From Pseudomonadota bacterium (GTDB taxonomy: Bacteria; Chloroflexota; Ktedonobacteria; Ktedonobacterales; JACDGC01), in NCBI GenBank assembly GCA_021323815.1, contig JAJPKG010000429.1, forward strand, positions 1 through 15,095: 15,095 bases of DNA. Reading direction: 5' to 3'. The notes under the pieces were generated by a model. That model had not been told where the DNA came from. It searched no databases and saw only the letters and a list, made by a program, of their open reading frames with translations. The position numbers were made by a program, and so were the translations under genes. Shown here in pieces: positions 1 through 7,030 of the stretch. Numbering within the stretch: position 1 is the stretch's first letter; each line of letters begins with the position of its first letter.

Positions 1-185
1 GATGCGATGTTCATTAACATGAGACAAACGATGACGCCGACAACCCAGATGATGACCATGCTGGGATTGATCCGGTGCCACCAGGGCGCGGGAAAAACAG
101 CCTCATCTTCGCTGTCAAGCGCGAGATCTTCAGGTTGCCAGGGCCAGCCCGGCTGCATATCGGGTGTCACGGAAACATGCTGCAT
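1..185 (-). CDS. Membrane protein of unknown function, N-terminal part only (cut by window edge)
   Basis: The minus strand reads open from an ATG at 185 to the window edge, giving 61 codons without a stop. The protein starts MQHVSVTPDM and has an acidic, Trp/Pro-rich segment of about 40 residues. One hydrophobic helix follows at about residues 42-60 (PSMVIIWVVGVIVCLMLM). An in-frame stop lies just upstream of the start. A purine-rich AGAAGAGG lies 12-20 bases upstream and would suit an in-frame TTG at 191 better than the ATG, so the start could be two codons earlier. Nothing identifies a family. The soluble N-terminus followed by a single helix suggests a small membrane protein. It is divergent from the lipoprotein gene at 402. 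I am fairly sure it is a gene and have no view of its function. Confidence 0.6.
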   Translation of the reverse strand, partial: MQHVSVTPDMQPGWPWQPEDLALDSEDEAVFPAPWWHRINPSMVIIWVVGVIVCLMLMNIA

Positions 186-401
186 ATACAATCATCGAAC
201 CTCTTCTATACCAACCTCACAGCCCACCACCTGATAGTGTATCGCGCCGGGCGGGGTTTTGTCGAGAAAGCGGCCTTTCCGGGCCAGCAACGCGACAGAA
301 CGCGAGGGCAGGCGCTTCCTGCATGCAAGACATCTGACACGAATAACGAAGTCCGTGCGTTTATACAGAGAATGCGTCACCCCCCAGGATGAGGATGGAA
401 T

Positions 402-1529
402 ATGGCAAGCCGCGTGCGAATGGTGTGCTGCACAACGGCAGCGTGTGTTGTATGGCTGCTGGCAGGCTGCGGAGCCGGTGCAGGATCGATGCAGCAGCAA
501 ACACTTCACATCCAGCGGTTGGCTGCCCAGCCGATCACCTTTTATGAAGGCGATGAAGAGATCGAGCCGTTTACGCCGTTCATGGCGGTGCTGGGGCCGC
601 AGGGCCGCGTGCTGACGTTTGGTTTCGCGGCGAACGAGGGAGCCTATTATATCACCATCTATGACGCTGCCACGTGGCAAGAGCGCGGCATCTCCAACGG
701 CTTTCAACCGACCGATCCCCAATGGGAATGTGACCAGACGCCGGAAACTTCGACGTTTTTCAGCGCGGACGCGACAAAGGTTGCGCGCGCCTGCGCCGAT
801 GGCTCGGTGACGGTCTTCTCGTTGCCCAATGCGGTGCCGGTCTTTCATCAGCCGGGCGCGAACAATGGGGATATCGCGCTGGCGGCACGCGCGCCCATCG
901 CTGCATTTTCGCCCGATGGCCGCACCCTGGCGCTGACCGACGACGGCCCCAGCGGCCCAGGCGAGCACATCACCCTGCTGGACACCACAAGCTGGCAGAC
1001 ACGGCGCGCCATCACCGTTCCCGGCGGCATCCTCTCGCGCCCGGCGTGGTCGCCGGACGGCACGCGTCTGGCCGTGCTGGCACTGGATGGCACGTTGGGA
1101 ATCTGGAATGTCGCCACCGGCACAGAGAGCACCCATGCCGCGCTACCGCGCTATGTCGCCGGCACGGCGGCGAGCGATCCTGATGGTCCCGCGCCCCAGT
1201 GGTCGCCGGACGGCGGCAGCCTGTACGTCACCTATCCCGCCAATAATGGCTCGCTGCTGAGCATGTGGACGCTGCAAGGACAAGCGCTCATCCCTGGTCC
1301 CACCGCTTCCATCGCTGCCCCGCCGGATCTCGCGGACCCACACATATCGCCCGGCGGCACCTATCTTTTCGCGCACGCGGCCCCCACCCAGGGGATCATC
1401 TTCACCGCATCTGATCTGCGCCAGGGAGCCTCATGCGCATTGCCCGGCGCGCTCACCATCTGGACGGATGCGCGCACTCTCGCCAGCTTCACGCTAGAGG
1501 CTTCGGTGGTGCCGCTGCGGCTGGGATGA
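402..1529 (+). CDS. WD40/PD40-type beta-propeller lipoprotein
   Basis: A 375-residue exported protein. The N-terminus has basic residues (R4, R6), a hydrophobic stretch, and a lipobox LLAGC ending at C23, so it is probably lipid-anchored outside the cytoplasmic membrane. The body carries repeated propeller blades: FSPDGRTLAL near 169, WSPDGTRLAVLALDG with GIWN near 216-236, WSPDGGSLYVTY near 267, and weaker blades (FSADATKVARA near 120, ISPGGTYLFA near the end). Such propellers usually bind proteins or ligands and are not enzymes. GGATGAGGATGG precedes the ATG at 402; an in-frame ATG at 420 is also possible. It resembles the extracytoplasmic half of the anti-sigma protein at 4276 in architecture, but I see no close sequence identity. 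It converges on mtnP with a 12-base gap. The role is unknown. Confidence 0.85.
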   Translation: MASRVRMVCCTTAACVVWLLAGCGAGAGSMQQQTLHIQRLAAQPITFYEGDEEIEPFTPFMAVLGPQGRVLTFGFAANEGAYYITIYDAATWQERGISNGFQPTDPQWECDQTPETSTFFSADATKVARACADGSVTVFSLPNAVPVFHQPGANNGDIALAARAPIAAFSPDGRTLALTDDGPSGPGEHITLLDTTSWQTRRAITVPGGILSRPAWSPDGTRLAVLALDGTLGIWNVATGTESTHAALPRYVAGTAASDPDGPAPQWSPDGGSLYVTYPANNGSLLSMWTLQGQALIPGPTASIAAPPDLADPHISPGGTYLFAHAAPTQGIIFTASDLRQGASCALPGALTIWTDARTLASFTLEASVVPLRLG

Positions 1530-1541
1530 GAATATGTCGTG

Positions 1542-2420
1542 TCACAGATATTTCCCCAGCAACAGCGCGTAGCGCTCGCGCGCTTCCGGCGAGACGAGCG
1601 CGCGGTCGGTGATGACGGCGTTGGCGAGGGCAGCGGCACACCCACAGCCGGCAGCGGCGCGATCCTGCGGCAGGCGTGGCGCTGTGGCGCAGATGATAGC
1701 CTGGGCATTGGCGACATTTTTCACCAGATTGGCGACAACAAGATCGACCGAAACGCTGGCTTCGCTTTCGTGCCAGCAGTCATAATCCGTCACGCAGGCG
1801 ATAGTGGCATAGCAGAGTTCTGCTTCGCGCGCCAGCTTCGCTTCCGGCAGCGCCGTCATGCCGATAACATCCATCCCCCACTGGCGGTAGAGGCGCGATT
1901 CAGCTTTGGTGGAAAACAGCGGCCCTTCCATGCACACATACGTGCCGCCGCGATGAATGCGCGCCACGCCCAGCGCTTCCGCCGCGTCGGCTACCATGCC
2001 GCTCAGCACGGGACAAAACGGCTCAGCAAAGGCGGCATGCACCACCACATCGCGCTCAAAGAACGTGTTCGTTCGGCTTCTGGTGCGGTCGAAGATCTGA
2101 TCAGGAATGACGAGATCCAGCGGGGCAATGTCTTCGCGCAGGCTGCCGACGGCGCTGACCGCGAGCACAAATTCCACGCCCAGGCTTTTCAGCGCCCAGA
2201 TGTTGGCCTGCGCCGGGATATGCGTTGGGCTGAGCCGGTGGCCGCGCCCATGCCGGGGCAAAAACGCGACGCGCTCCCCCGCGACGGTGCCCAGCAAAAT
2301 CGCGTCGCTGGGATCGCCGAACGGCGTCGCCACGCGCACCTCTTCGCTATCCGTCATCTCCGCCATCTGATACAGTCCGCTGCCGCCGATGACGCCCAGC
2401 CGCGCCTGCTGTTTGGTCAT
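1542..2420 (-). CDS. mtnP: S-methyl-5'-thioadenosine phosphorylase
   Basis: This enzyme cleaves methylthioadenosine with phosphate to adenine and methylthioribose-1-phosphate. It is the entry to methionine salvage and clears the by-product of polyamine synthesis. The 292-residue length is normal for the family. Visible motifs are GGSGLY at 12-17 (phosphate loop), PRHGRGH at 55-61, SAVGSL near 89-94, IGMTALPEAKLARE near 186-199 and TDYDCW at 211-216. The last points to MTA phosphorylase and not a general purine nucleoside phosphorylase. A CGC motif lies at 259-261. The start at 2420 was chosen because AGGGAG lies 9 bases upstream and the family motif begins 10 residues in; the frame stays open further upstream without homology. 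No other methionine-salvage gene is adjacent. It is divergent from the dehydrogenase at 2583. Confidence 0.95.
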   Translation of the reverse strand: MTKQQARLGVIGGSGLYQMAEMTDSEEVRVATPFGDPSDAILLGTVAGERVAFLPRHGRGHRLSPTHIPAQANIWALKSLGVEFVLAVSAVGSLREDIAPLDLVIPDQIFDRTRSRTNTFFERDVVVHAAFAEPFCPVLSGMVADAAEALGVARIHRGGTYVCMEGPLFSTKAESRLYRQWGMDVIGMTALPEAKLAREAELCYATIACVTDYDCWHESEASVSVDLVVANLVKNVANAQAIICATAPRLPQDRAAAGCGCAAALANAVITDRALVSPEARERYALLLGKYL

Positions 2421-2525
2421 GATGTATGCTCCCTGCTTGTTGCGCGCGTATCCATCTTCCTGCATGATAGCGACAGCAGGGCGGCAGACGCAAGCTGGTA
2501 TCGTTTGTTCCCCTACGCGCATGGT

Positions 2526-2553
2526 AGAATAGGATCACGGTTGAATTGAGCAA
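2526..2553 (-). promoter_or_regulatory. Possible sigma-70-type promoter for mtnP
   Basis: On the minus strand, TTGCTC (2553-2548) is followed after 16 bases by TATTCT (2531-2526), a 4/6 match for each box. It lies in the gap between divergent mtnP and the dehydrogenase gene and would leave a leader of about 100 bases. The match is weak and is recorded only as a candidate. Confidence 0.25.
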
Positions 2554-2582
2554 ACGATTATCATGGCAGAGGATAGGCATCT

Positions 2583-3341
2583 ATGACGACACCACAACAG
2601 GCAGATTTGCAGGGCAAGGTCGCGTTGATCACCGGGGCCAGCAGCGGCATCGGCGCGGCACTGGCGCGGGCGCTGGCCGGGCGCGGCGCGCAGGTGGCGC
2701 TGGCGGCGCGGCGCACCGAGCGCGTGCACGATCTGGCGAATGAGATCGGCCAAAACGGCGGGCAGGCACTGGCCATCACCGCCGATGTGCGCGACGAAGA
2801 TTCCGTGAAAGCGATGGTGCAGGCGACGGTGGACCGCTTCGGTGGCATCGACATCCTCATCCCGAACGCCGGGCTGGGCTATCGCGCGTCGATCGTCGAA
2901 AGCGACACGCAACGCTGGAAAACCATGCTGGATACTAACGTCTTCGGCGTGCTGCTGACGCTGAAATATGCCATTCCGCACGTGGTGGCGCGCGGGCGGG
3001 GCGATGTGTTTTTGCTCTCCTCGGTGGCGGGGCGCGTGGTGGCGACCGGCGGCGCGGGCTATTCGGCCACGAAATTCGCCGTGAATGCCATCGGCGAGGC
3101 GCTGCGCCAGGAAGTCTCGCGCAAGGGGGTGCGCGTGACGCTGCTGGAACCCGGCGTCGTCGTCACCGAGTTTCAGCAGGTAGCGGACTATCCCCCCGGC
3201 ATCATCGAAAGCTGGCTGGGCGAACATCCGCCGATTCAGCCGGAAGACATCGCCCAGGCGGTGCTGGCGGTGCTGGCGCTGCCCCCACACGTGGTGGTAA
3301 ACGAACTGCTGATTCGCCCCACCGGCCAGGTCAGCCCATAA
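2583..3341 (+). CDS. Short-chain dehydrogenase/reductase (SDR), NADP-type
   Basis: A classical SDR of 252 residues, the standard length. Rossmann glycine motif TGASSGIG lies at 17-24. Arginines right after the second strand (AARRTER, 41-47) suggest NADP(H). ADV is at 67-69, the NAG motif (PNAG) at 94-97, catalytic N119, S147, and Y160-x3-K164 in YSATK. A PG motif at 190-191 is also present. All catalytic residues are intact. The C-terminal LLIRPTGQ is common in the YdfG-like group of SDRs, which act on small alcohols or 3-hydroxy acids, but the substrate cannot be read from sequence. GAGGA precedes the ATG. About 250 bases separate it from the sigma gene, so it is not clearly in that operon. 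Confidence 0.93.
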   Translation: MTTPQQADLQGKVALITGASSGIGAALARALAGRGAQVALAARRTERVHDLANEIGQNGGQALAITADVRDEDSVKAMVQATVDRFGGIDILIPNAGLGYRASIVESDTQRWKTMLDTNVFGVLLTLKYAIPHVVARGRGDVFLLSSVAGRVVATGGAGYSATKFAVNAIGEALRQEVSRKGVRVTLLEPGVVVTEFQQVADYPPGIIESWLGEHPPIQPEDIAQAVLAVLALPPHVVVNELLIRPTGQVSP

Positions 3342-3378
3342 CCGTGTCAGGTCCGCGCCTTATTCGTTATCAGATCAG

Positions 3379-3405
3379 GGAACTCGCGCGCCTTGCGTGC
3401 GTATC
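3379..3405 (+). promoter_or_regulatory. ECF-sigma-type promoter candidate upstream of the sigma operon
   Basis: GGAAC at 3379-3383 is followed after exactly 16 bases by CGTATC at 3400-3405. Many ECF sigma factors recognise GGAAC or GAAC in the -35 region and CGTC or CGT in the -10 region at this spacing, and they commonly transcribe their own operon. The position is right for autoregulation of the sigma gene at 3593, leaving a leader of about 180 bases. This is inferred from the match and context only. Confidence 0.45.
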
Positions 3406-3422
3406 AATCAATAGGACGATCC

Positions 3423-3504
3423 GCGCACACGGGATGGTAAGGGCAATCCCTGGTGGGTGCCCTGATCCCGCGCAAAGCACAGATTTTTGTAGCGTTCCAG
3501 GGAT
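3423..3504 (+). other. Structured leader RNA candidate (hairpin with possible pseudoknot) before the ECF sigma gene
   Basis: Arm AGGGCA (3440-3445) pairs with TGCCCT (3458-3463). It is extended by GGGAT (3431-3435) with ATCCC (3465-3469) and by GCGC at both outer ends. The 12-base loop contains ATCCCTGG (3446-3453), a perfect complement of CCAGGGAT at 3497-3504. This allows a pseudoknot or a competing fold. It lies downstream of the ECF-type promoter and upstream of the start codon. A weak terminator for the dehydrogenase is an alternative, because TTTTT lies at about 3484. Confidence 0.35.
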
Positions 3505-3592
3505 GGTGTCTCAATTTGAACGGTAGCGGTGTCCATAGTAACGTGCAGGTCTGGGCACAGCCCAGGCGTGCATGCCCAGAGAGGCGGCGCGC

Positions 3593-4273
3593 ATGACGGT
3601 AAATTTGCGGGTGCCGGCATGGCGCGGGCACGCGTGGGATCGCTGGTGGCAATGGTTGCGTCCCTGGCTGGCCATGTCTCGCCAGGATGATCAGGCCGCA
3701 GAGACCACGCCCAAAACGCCGACAGCGGCGGAGATCGATGCCTTTTATGAGATCTTTTCCCGCTATCAAAAGCCGATCGCCGACTTTTTGTATCGCATGA
3801 CGCACGACCGCGATTGGGCGGCAGATCTGACGCAGGATACGTTCTTGAAAGCATACGCGCATATCGAAGATTTGAAGGGCATCGCCAACGTGCGCGCCTG
3901 GCTCTATCGCATTGCGGCGAATACAGCCAGCAACGCGCTGCGCCATCAGCGGCGTTTCGCCTGGGTCTCGCTGACCGAGATGCGCGCTGGCGACTCGTCC
4001 TCATCCAGCGGCCAAAGCGTCATTTTGGCGGCAAACGGCGACCTGGCGACGAGCGTGGTGGAACGCGACGAACTGGTAAACGCGCTGCAAACGCTGAATC
4101 CCACCGCCCGCGCGGTGATTTTGCTGCGCGCCACCGGCGGCTTTGAGGCGCACGAGATCGCCACCATGCTGGGCCTGTCGGAAGCCAATGCGCGCAAGAT
4201 TTTATACCGGGCGAAAGAGAAGCTGCGCAAAGCGCTCAGCGCGCCCGCGCCCAATGGCGAGAAGGAGTCATAG
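3593..4273 (+). CDS. ECF (sigma-70 family) RNA polymerase sigma factor
   Basis: A 226-residue extracytoplasmic-function sigma factor that directs RNA polymerase to a stress or envelope regulon. Region 2 spans about residues 51-121, with DWAADLTQDTFLKAY and NVRAWLYRIAANTASN matching the core-binding and -10 recognition helices. Region 4 spans about 160-214, with LNPTARAVILLRATGG and the helix-turn-helix HEIATMLGLSEANARKILYRAKEKLRK. A Ser-rich linker (SSSSSG, 135-140) joins them. The Trp/Arg-rich first 30 residues lie outside the family core. The ATG at 3593 is preferred because GAGAGG lies 8 bases upstream. An in-frame ATG at 3572 would add seven residues but has no good ribosome site. The anti-sigma gene follows after two bases, so the two are translationally linked. 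Confidence 0.92.
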   Translation: MTVNLRVPAWRGHAWDRWWQWLRPWLAMSRQDDQAAETTPKTPTAAEIDAFYEIFSRYQKPIADFLYRMTHDRDWAADLTQDTFLKAYAHIEDLKGIANVRAWLYRIAANTASNALRHQRRFAWVSLTEMRAGDSSSSSGQSVILAANGDLATSVVERDELVNALQTLNPTARAVILLRATGGFEAHEIATMLGLSEANARKILYRAKEKLRKALSAPAPNGEKES

Positions 4274-4275
4274 CC

Positions 4276-5748
4276 ATGACGAGCGCGAGCGAATGCACCG
4301 AGACGTGGCGCAAGCGCGTCTCGGCCTACCACGACGGCGGCGTGCTCGGCGAAGAGCGCGCGGCGGTGGAAGCGCATCTGCGCACCTGCCAGCCATGCCA
4401 GGAATTGCTGCGCAGCTATGATCACCTCTATCGCGAACTGCGCTCCCTGCCCGGCTTCGAGGGCGTGCTGACCATCACCAAGCCTGGATCGCGCCGGGGG
4501 TTGGGGGCCACCGCGAAGCCTTCGCTGACCTGGCCCGGCAAAAGCTTGAACGATCTCAACGGCCATCACCCACGCGGCGGGGCCGGCGGTGGCACGATTG
4601 TTGTCACACTGCTCATCCTGCTGGGTCTGGCATTTTTGATTGGGCGTGAGGCCAATGTCATCAGTCCGAACGCGGTGGTGCCGCAATCAACCGCATCCGT
4701 TCACTTGCCCATCGCTCCGCCCGCGCCGACATTCGGGGCCGTCACTCCCGGCGGCACAGCCTGCGCGAATCGGGGGGCCAGCAGCAAGCAGACGTATGCG
4801 TATGGCGATGCGGCGGGGAACATTTACCAGATTACCGATTGTGCTGATCCTGTCAAGCTGGCAACATTGCCGTTCAAAGATTACGATCTGGGCGCATGGG
4901 CACCGGATGCCAGCGGGCTGCTGGTGTTCACCCCGGCGCGCGCCCATCGCACCTTGCAAACACGCACACAGCTCGCCATTGTGTCGCCGGGCAGCGGCGT
5001 GAAACCGGTGAATCTCCCCGGCAACTATACTGCCGATGACGCCGTTTGGACGTCTTCCAAGTCGCTCATTGTGCGGTCGCGGACCACCGTTTTGCTGGTG
5101 AATCCCGCCACGAACAACATCACTGTATTGCCCATGTCGGCCACGCAGATCGCCTGGCGCGGCAACGAATTGTATTACAGCACGGTGCAGCAAGGCCGGG
5201 CCAGCCTGCATCAATATGATCTGTCATCGAAAGCCGACACAACACTGGTGGATCTCGGCGTGGGACAGACGGCCTGCACCACCTATCTCTGCTGGACCAA
5301 CGAACCCTGGGATGTGAGCAATGACGGCGCATGGGTGGCCTATCAATATCCGGTGGCGGCAGCGGTGCCGTCAAGCACGAATGCCGGCGCGCCGGCGAAT
5401 CTGGTGATGCAAGATCTGCAATCCAGCACGCATGTTCGCGCCCAGGTGATGGCCCTGCCGATCTCCGGTGCGCTCATCAGCCTTGCCATTGCGCCGAACG
5501 ATCGTTCCGTTGCAGCGGTGGGAATGCTCTCCACGCAAAGCGGCCCGCAGTTTATGCTGGGAACGCTGGATGGCAAAGTGCTGGCGCAGGTCGCCGTGCA
5601 TGGGCGCATGGCCTGGCGACCCGATAGCCAGGCACTCGTCGTCATGCCCATGCTGCCCTCAACGGCGAGCAATCCCGCGCTCATCGACGCCGCGCACGGC
5701 ACATCCTCGCCGCTGGTGCCGGACACGACGGGCTATAGCTGGCAGTGA
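4276..5748 (+). CDS. Membrane anti-sigma factor with zinc-binding N-terminus and extracytoplasmic beta-propeller
   Basis: A 490-residue protein in three parts. Residues 1-60 form a zinc-containing anti-sigma domain, with H34-x3-C38-x2-C41 in AHLRTCQPCQ and an upstream His at 19. A Gly/Pro-rich linker leads to one membrane helix at about 107-123 (TIVVTLLILLGLAFLIG). The rest, about 360 residues, lies outside the membrane and looks like a propeller: repeated short strands, WAPDASGLLVF, AIAPNDRSVAAVG and WRPDSQALVVM. The N-terminus should bind the sigma factor encoded two bases upstream, and the outer domain probably senses a signal. AAGGAG precedes the ATG. Typical anti-sigma factors of this class are much shorter, so the large sensor is notable. 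The propeller call is by repeat pattern only. Confidence 0.85.
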   Translation: MTSASECTETWRKRVSAYHDGGVLGEERAAVEAHLRTCQPCQELLRSYDHLYRELRSLPGFEGVLTITKPGSRRGLGATAKPSLTWPGKSLNDLNGHHPRGGAGGGTIVVTLLILLGLAFLIGREANVISPNAVVPQSTASVHLPIAPPAPTFGAVTPGGTACANRGASSKQTYAYGDAAGNIYQITDCADPVKLATLPFKDYDLGAWAPDASGLLVFTPARAHRTLQTRTQLAIVSPGSGVKPVNLPGNYTADDAVWTSSKSLIVRSRTTVLLVNPATNNITVLPMSATQIAWRGNELYYSTVQQGRASLHQYDLSSKADTTLVDLGVGQTACTTYLCWTNEPWDVSNDGAWVAYQYPVAAAVPSSTNAGAPANLVMQDLQSSTHVRAQVMALPISGALISLAIAPNDRSVAAVGMLSTQSGPQFMLGTLDGKVLAQVAVHGRMAWRPDSQALVVMPMLPSTASNPALIDAAHGTSSPLVPDTTGYSWQ

Positions 5749-5873
5749 CATTTCACCCAGGCCGACGCGAGTTCTACATGCCAACCTGAGCTTAAAGCCC
5801 CGCAACCAGCAGTCCAGCGCAGACGATGTAGCAGCAACCGATGGGCTATTCTTCCTACCGGCTCTGCGCGTGG

Positions 5874-5902
5874 TTGACGCGCATCCGCGCTTCTGGCATA
5901 GT
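5874..5902 (+). promoter_or_regulatory. Sigma-70-type promoter for the small Pro/Thr-tail membrane protein
   Basis: TTGACG (5874-5879) is followed after 17 bases by CATAGT (5897-5902), matching 5/6 and 4/6 of the consensus with ideal spacing. Transcription would start near 5909, about 27 bases before the ATG at 5936. This suggests the gene is transcribed separately from the sigma/anti-sigma pair that ends at 5748. Confidence 0.5.
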
Positions 5903-5935
5903 GATTTCGCCAGCATCCAAACAAGGGGAAATCAC

Positions 5936-6352
5936 ATGAATATGCAGCCAGAGCCAGCGCCGGAATCGGAGATCGCTGAGGGCGCACCACGTGGCGCATA
6001 CACGGTGCTTGGCGTGTGCGGCATCAGTTTCGCTTTTTTCGCCGCCATGCTGTTCATGACCATGCGCCACCAGGCAGCAGCACCGCCGATCATCATTCAA
6101 ACGCCGACGGAGAGCATGACGGGCACCACCGCCACTCTCGCGCCCACGCAGGGCAGCTCGCGCGCCGGCACGCCGACAGCGTTTGCCTCCGCCACAGCGA
6201 CCGTTGCCGGCGGTGTCATGAACAATCCCCCCACCGCGACCGACACGCCAATATTCAAACCAACGCCCACGCGCATTCCCAAACCCACCGCGACACCAAC
6301 CAAAGCCCCGACGCCGGCACCGACGCCATTCCCGACGCGCCCCCCAACTTAG
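5936..6352 (+). CDS. Single-pass membrane protein with Pro/Thr-rich extracellular tail
   Basis: A 138-residue protein. The N-terminus (about 20 residues) is acidic and Pro/Glu-rich. One membrane helix lies at about 22-43 (YTVLGVCGISFAFFAAMLFM), then a long low-complexity tail rich in Thr, Pro and Ala. The tail ends in about seven PTP/ATPT-type repeats (TPTRIPKPTATPTKAPTP). Tails of this kind are common in surface proteins of Chloroflexota and relatives; they are extended, and may be glycosylated or wall-spanning. The frame is open far upstream, but the ATG at 5936 has AGGGGA seven bases before it and a promoter just upstream, so I chose it. Its stop overlaps the stop of the convergent acetyltransferase by four bases. 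No enzymatic domain is seen. Confidence 0.75.
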   Translation: MNMQPEPAPESEIAEGAPRGAYTVLGVCGISFAFFAAMLFMTMRHQAAAPPIIIQTPTESMTGTTATLAPTQGSSRAGTPTAFASATATVAGGVMNNPPTATDTPIFKPTPTRIPKPTATPTKAPTPAPTPFPTRPPT

Positions 6353-6876
6353 CCGGCCAGTTGTTTCTCAAACAGGGCGCATTCCCAGGTTTCGTCGCCG
6401 CTACCCTCGGTGACGACGGCCCGCAAGGTGTAGCCCGCGCCGGTGTAAAAGCGCCGCAACGGGCCATTCCCCGCCCAGCAATCCAGCCGGGCGACAGAAT
6501 ACCCATCTCCGGCGATATGCTCTTCGGCGGCTTGCAACAATGCGCAGCTCACTCCCTGGCCGGCCACGCGGCGGCTGACGGCCAGTTTGTGAATGTAGCG
6601 CGCATGCCCAGGCAGATGTCTCCACAGGCCGTCGTCTTGCCCATCAACCATCACCGTGCCAATGACATCGCCATTGCTCCAAGCGGCAAACACCACACCG
6701 GCAGACATCCAGCGGGCGACAAGGGCGGCATCAAACTCGGCGGGATTCCACTGGCGAATGCCGCGCTCAACGAGCCACTGCGCCGCCTCGCGCAAGACGG
6801 CCACCACCGGCGCGATTTCTTCTGGGCGTATGGGGCGAATGATGAGCGGTTGAGGATGATGGATGGAACAAATCAT
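6349..6876 (-). CDS. GNAT-family N-acetyltransferase
   Basis: A 175-residue cytoplasmic acyl-CoA-dependent acetyltransferase. After the first strand (LIIRPIRPEE, 11-20) comes the core: strand 4 with IHKLAVSRRV, and the acetyl-CoA pyrophosphate loop RVAGQG at 103-108, fitting R/Q-x-x-G-x-G. This is followed by helix 3 (CALLQAAEEH). Motif B is visible as NGPLRRFYTGAGYT at 137-150. The substrate (small amine, aminoglycoside or protein N-terminus) cannot be told. The ribosome site before the ATG is poor (GACGGGAT at about 7 bases). It is divergent from the secreted protein at 7031, and inverted repeats lie in the gap between them. Confidence 0.88.
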   Translation of the reverse strand: MICSIHHPQPLIIRPIRPEEIAPVVAVLREAAQWLVERGIRQWNPAEFDAALVARWMSAGVVFAAWSNGDVIGTVMVDGQDDGLWRHLPGHARYIHKLAVSRRVAGQGVSCALLQAAEEHIAGDGYSVARLDCWAGNGPLRRFYTGAGYTLRAVVTEGSGDETWECALFEKQLAG

Positions 6877-6911
6877 GGGGCGTATCCCGTCTTCTTCTGT
6901 TGAGATAGCAT

Positions 6912-6958
6912 GTCTGAATGAAGAATCAGACGACAGCGGGCGTCTTGTGAAGCAGACG
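6912..6958. repeat. Two consecutive inverted repeats in a divergent intergenic region
   Basis: GTCTGA (6912-6917) and TCAGAC (6926-6931) form one perfect inverted repeat. CGTCT (6941-6945) and AGACG (6954-6958) form a second. Both have 8-base gaps and share GTCT/AGAC half sites. They lie between the acetyltransferase and the secreted-protein genes, downstream of a candidate minus-strand promoter. They could be a regulator's operator or hairpins in the acetyltransferase leader. Confidence 0.35.
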
Positions 6959-6966
6959 TTATGGCT

Positions 6967-6994
6967 ATTGTACTCTCACATGTTGTAAAATCAA
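6967..6994 (-). promoter_or_regulatory. Possible sigma-70-type promoter for the GNAT gene
   Basis: On the minus strand, TTGATT (6994-6989) is followed after 16 bases by TACAAT (6972-6967), 4/6 and 5/6 matches. The predicted leader of about 85 bases would contain both inverted repeats. A plus-strand TAAAAT (6986-6991) overlaps it and may be the -10 box for the secreted-protein gene, but no good -35 accompanies that one. Confidence 0.35.
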
Positions 6995-7030
6995 AGCGAA
7001 GTGGTGGTGTTGGCTGAGGAGAACCAGATC

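Noticed and set aside
334..367. CTGACA and TATACA upstream of the lipoprotein as a promoter
   Set aside because: The spacer is 22 bases, too long for a sigma-70 promoter; no better pair was found in 186-401.
192..1136. Long minus-strand open frame over the propeller lipoprotein
   Set aside because: Arg/His/Gln-rich composition with no domain. It is the antisense shadow of a gene with lipobox and propeller motifs.
2505..2530. TTGTTC and TAGAAT as a plus-strand promoter for the dehydrogenase
   Set aside because: The spacer is only 14 bases.
1539..2549. Long plus-strand open frame over mtnP
   Set aside because: mtnP on the minus strand has all family motifs; the plus frame is a low-complexity shadow.
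2535..3290. Long minus-strand open frame over the dehydrogenase
   Set aside because: The SDR motifs are on the plus strand; the minus frame has no recognisable domain.
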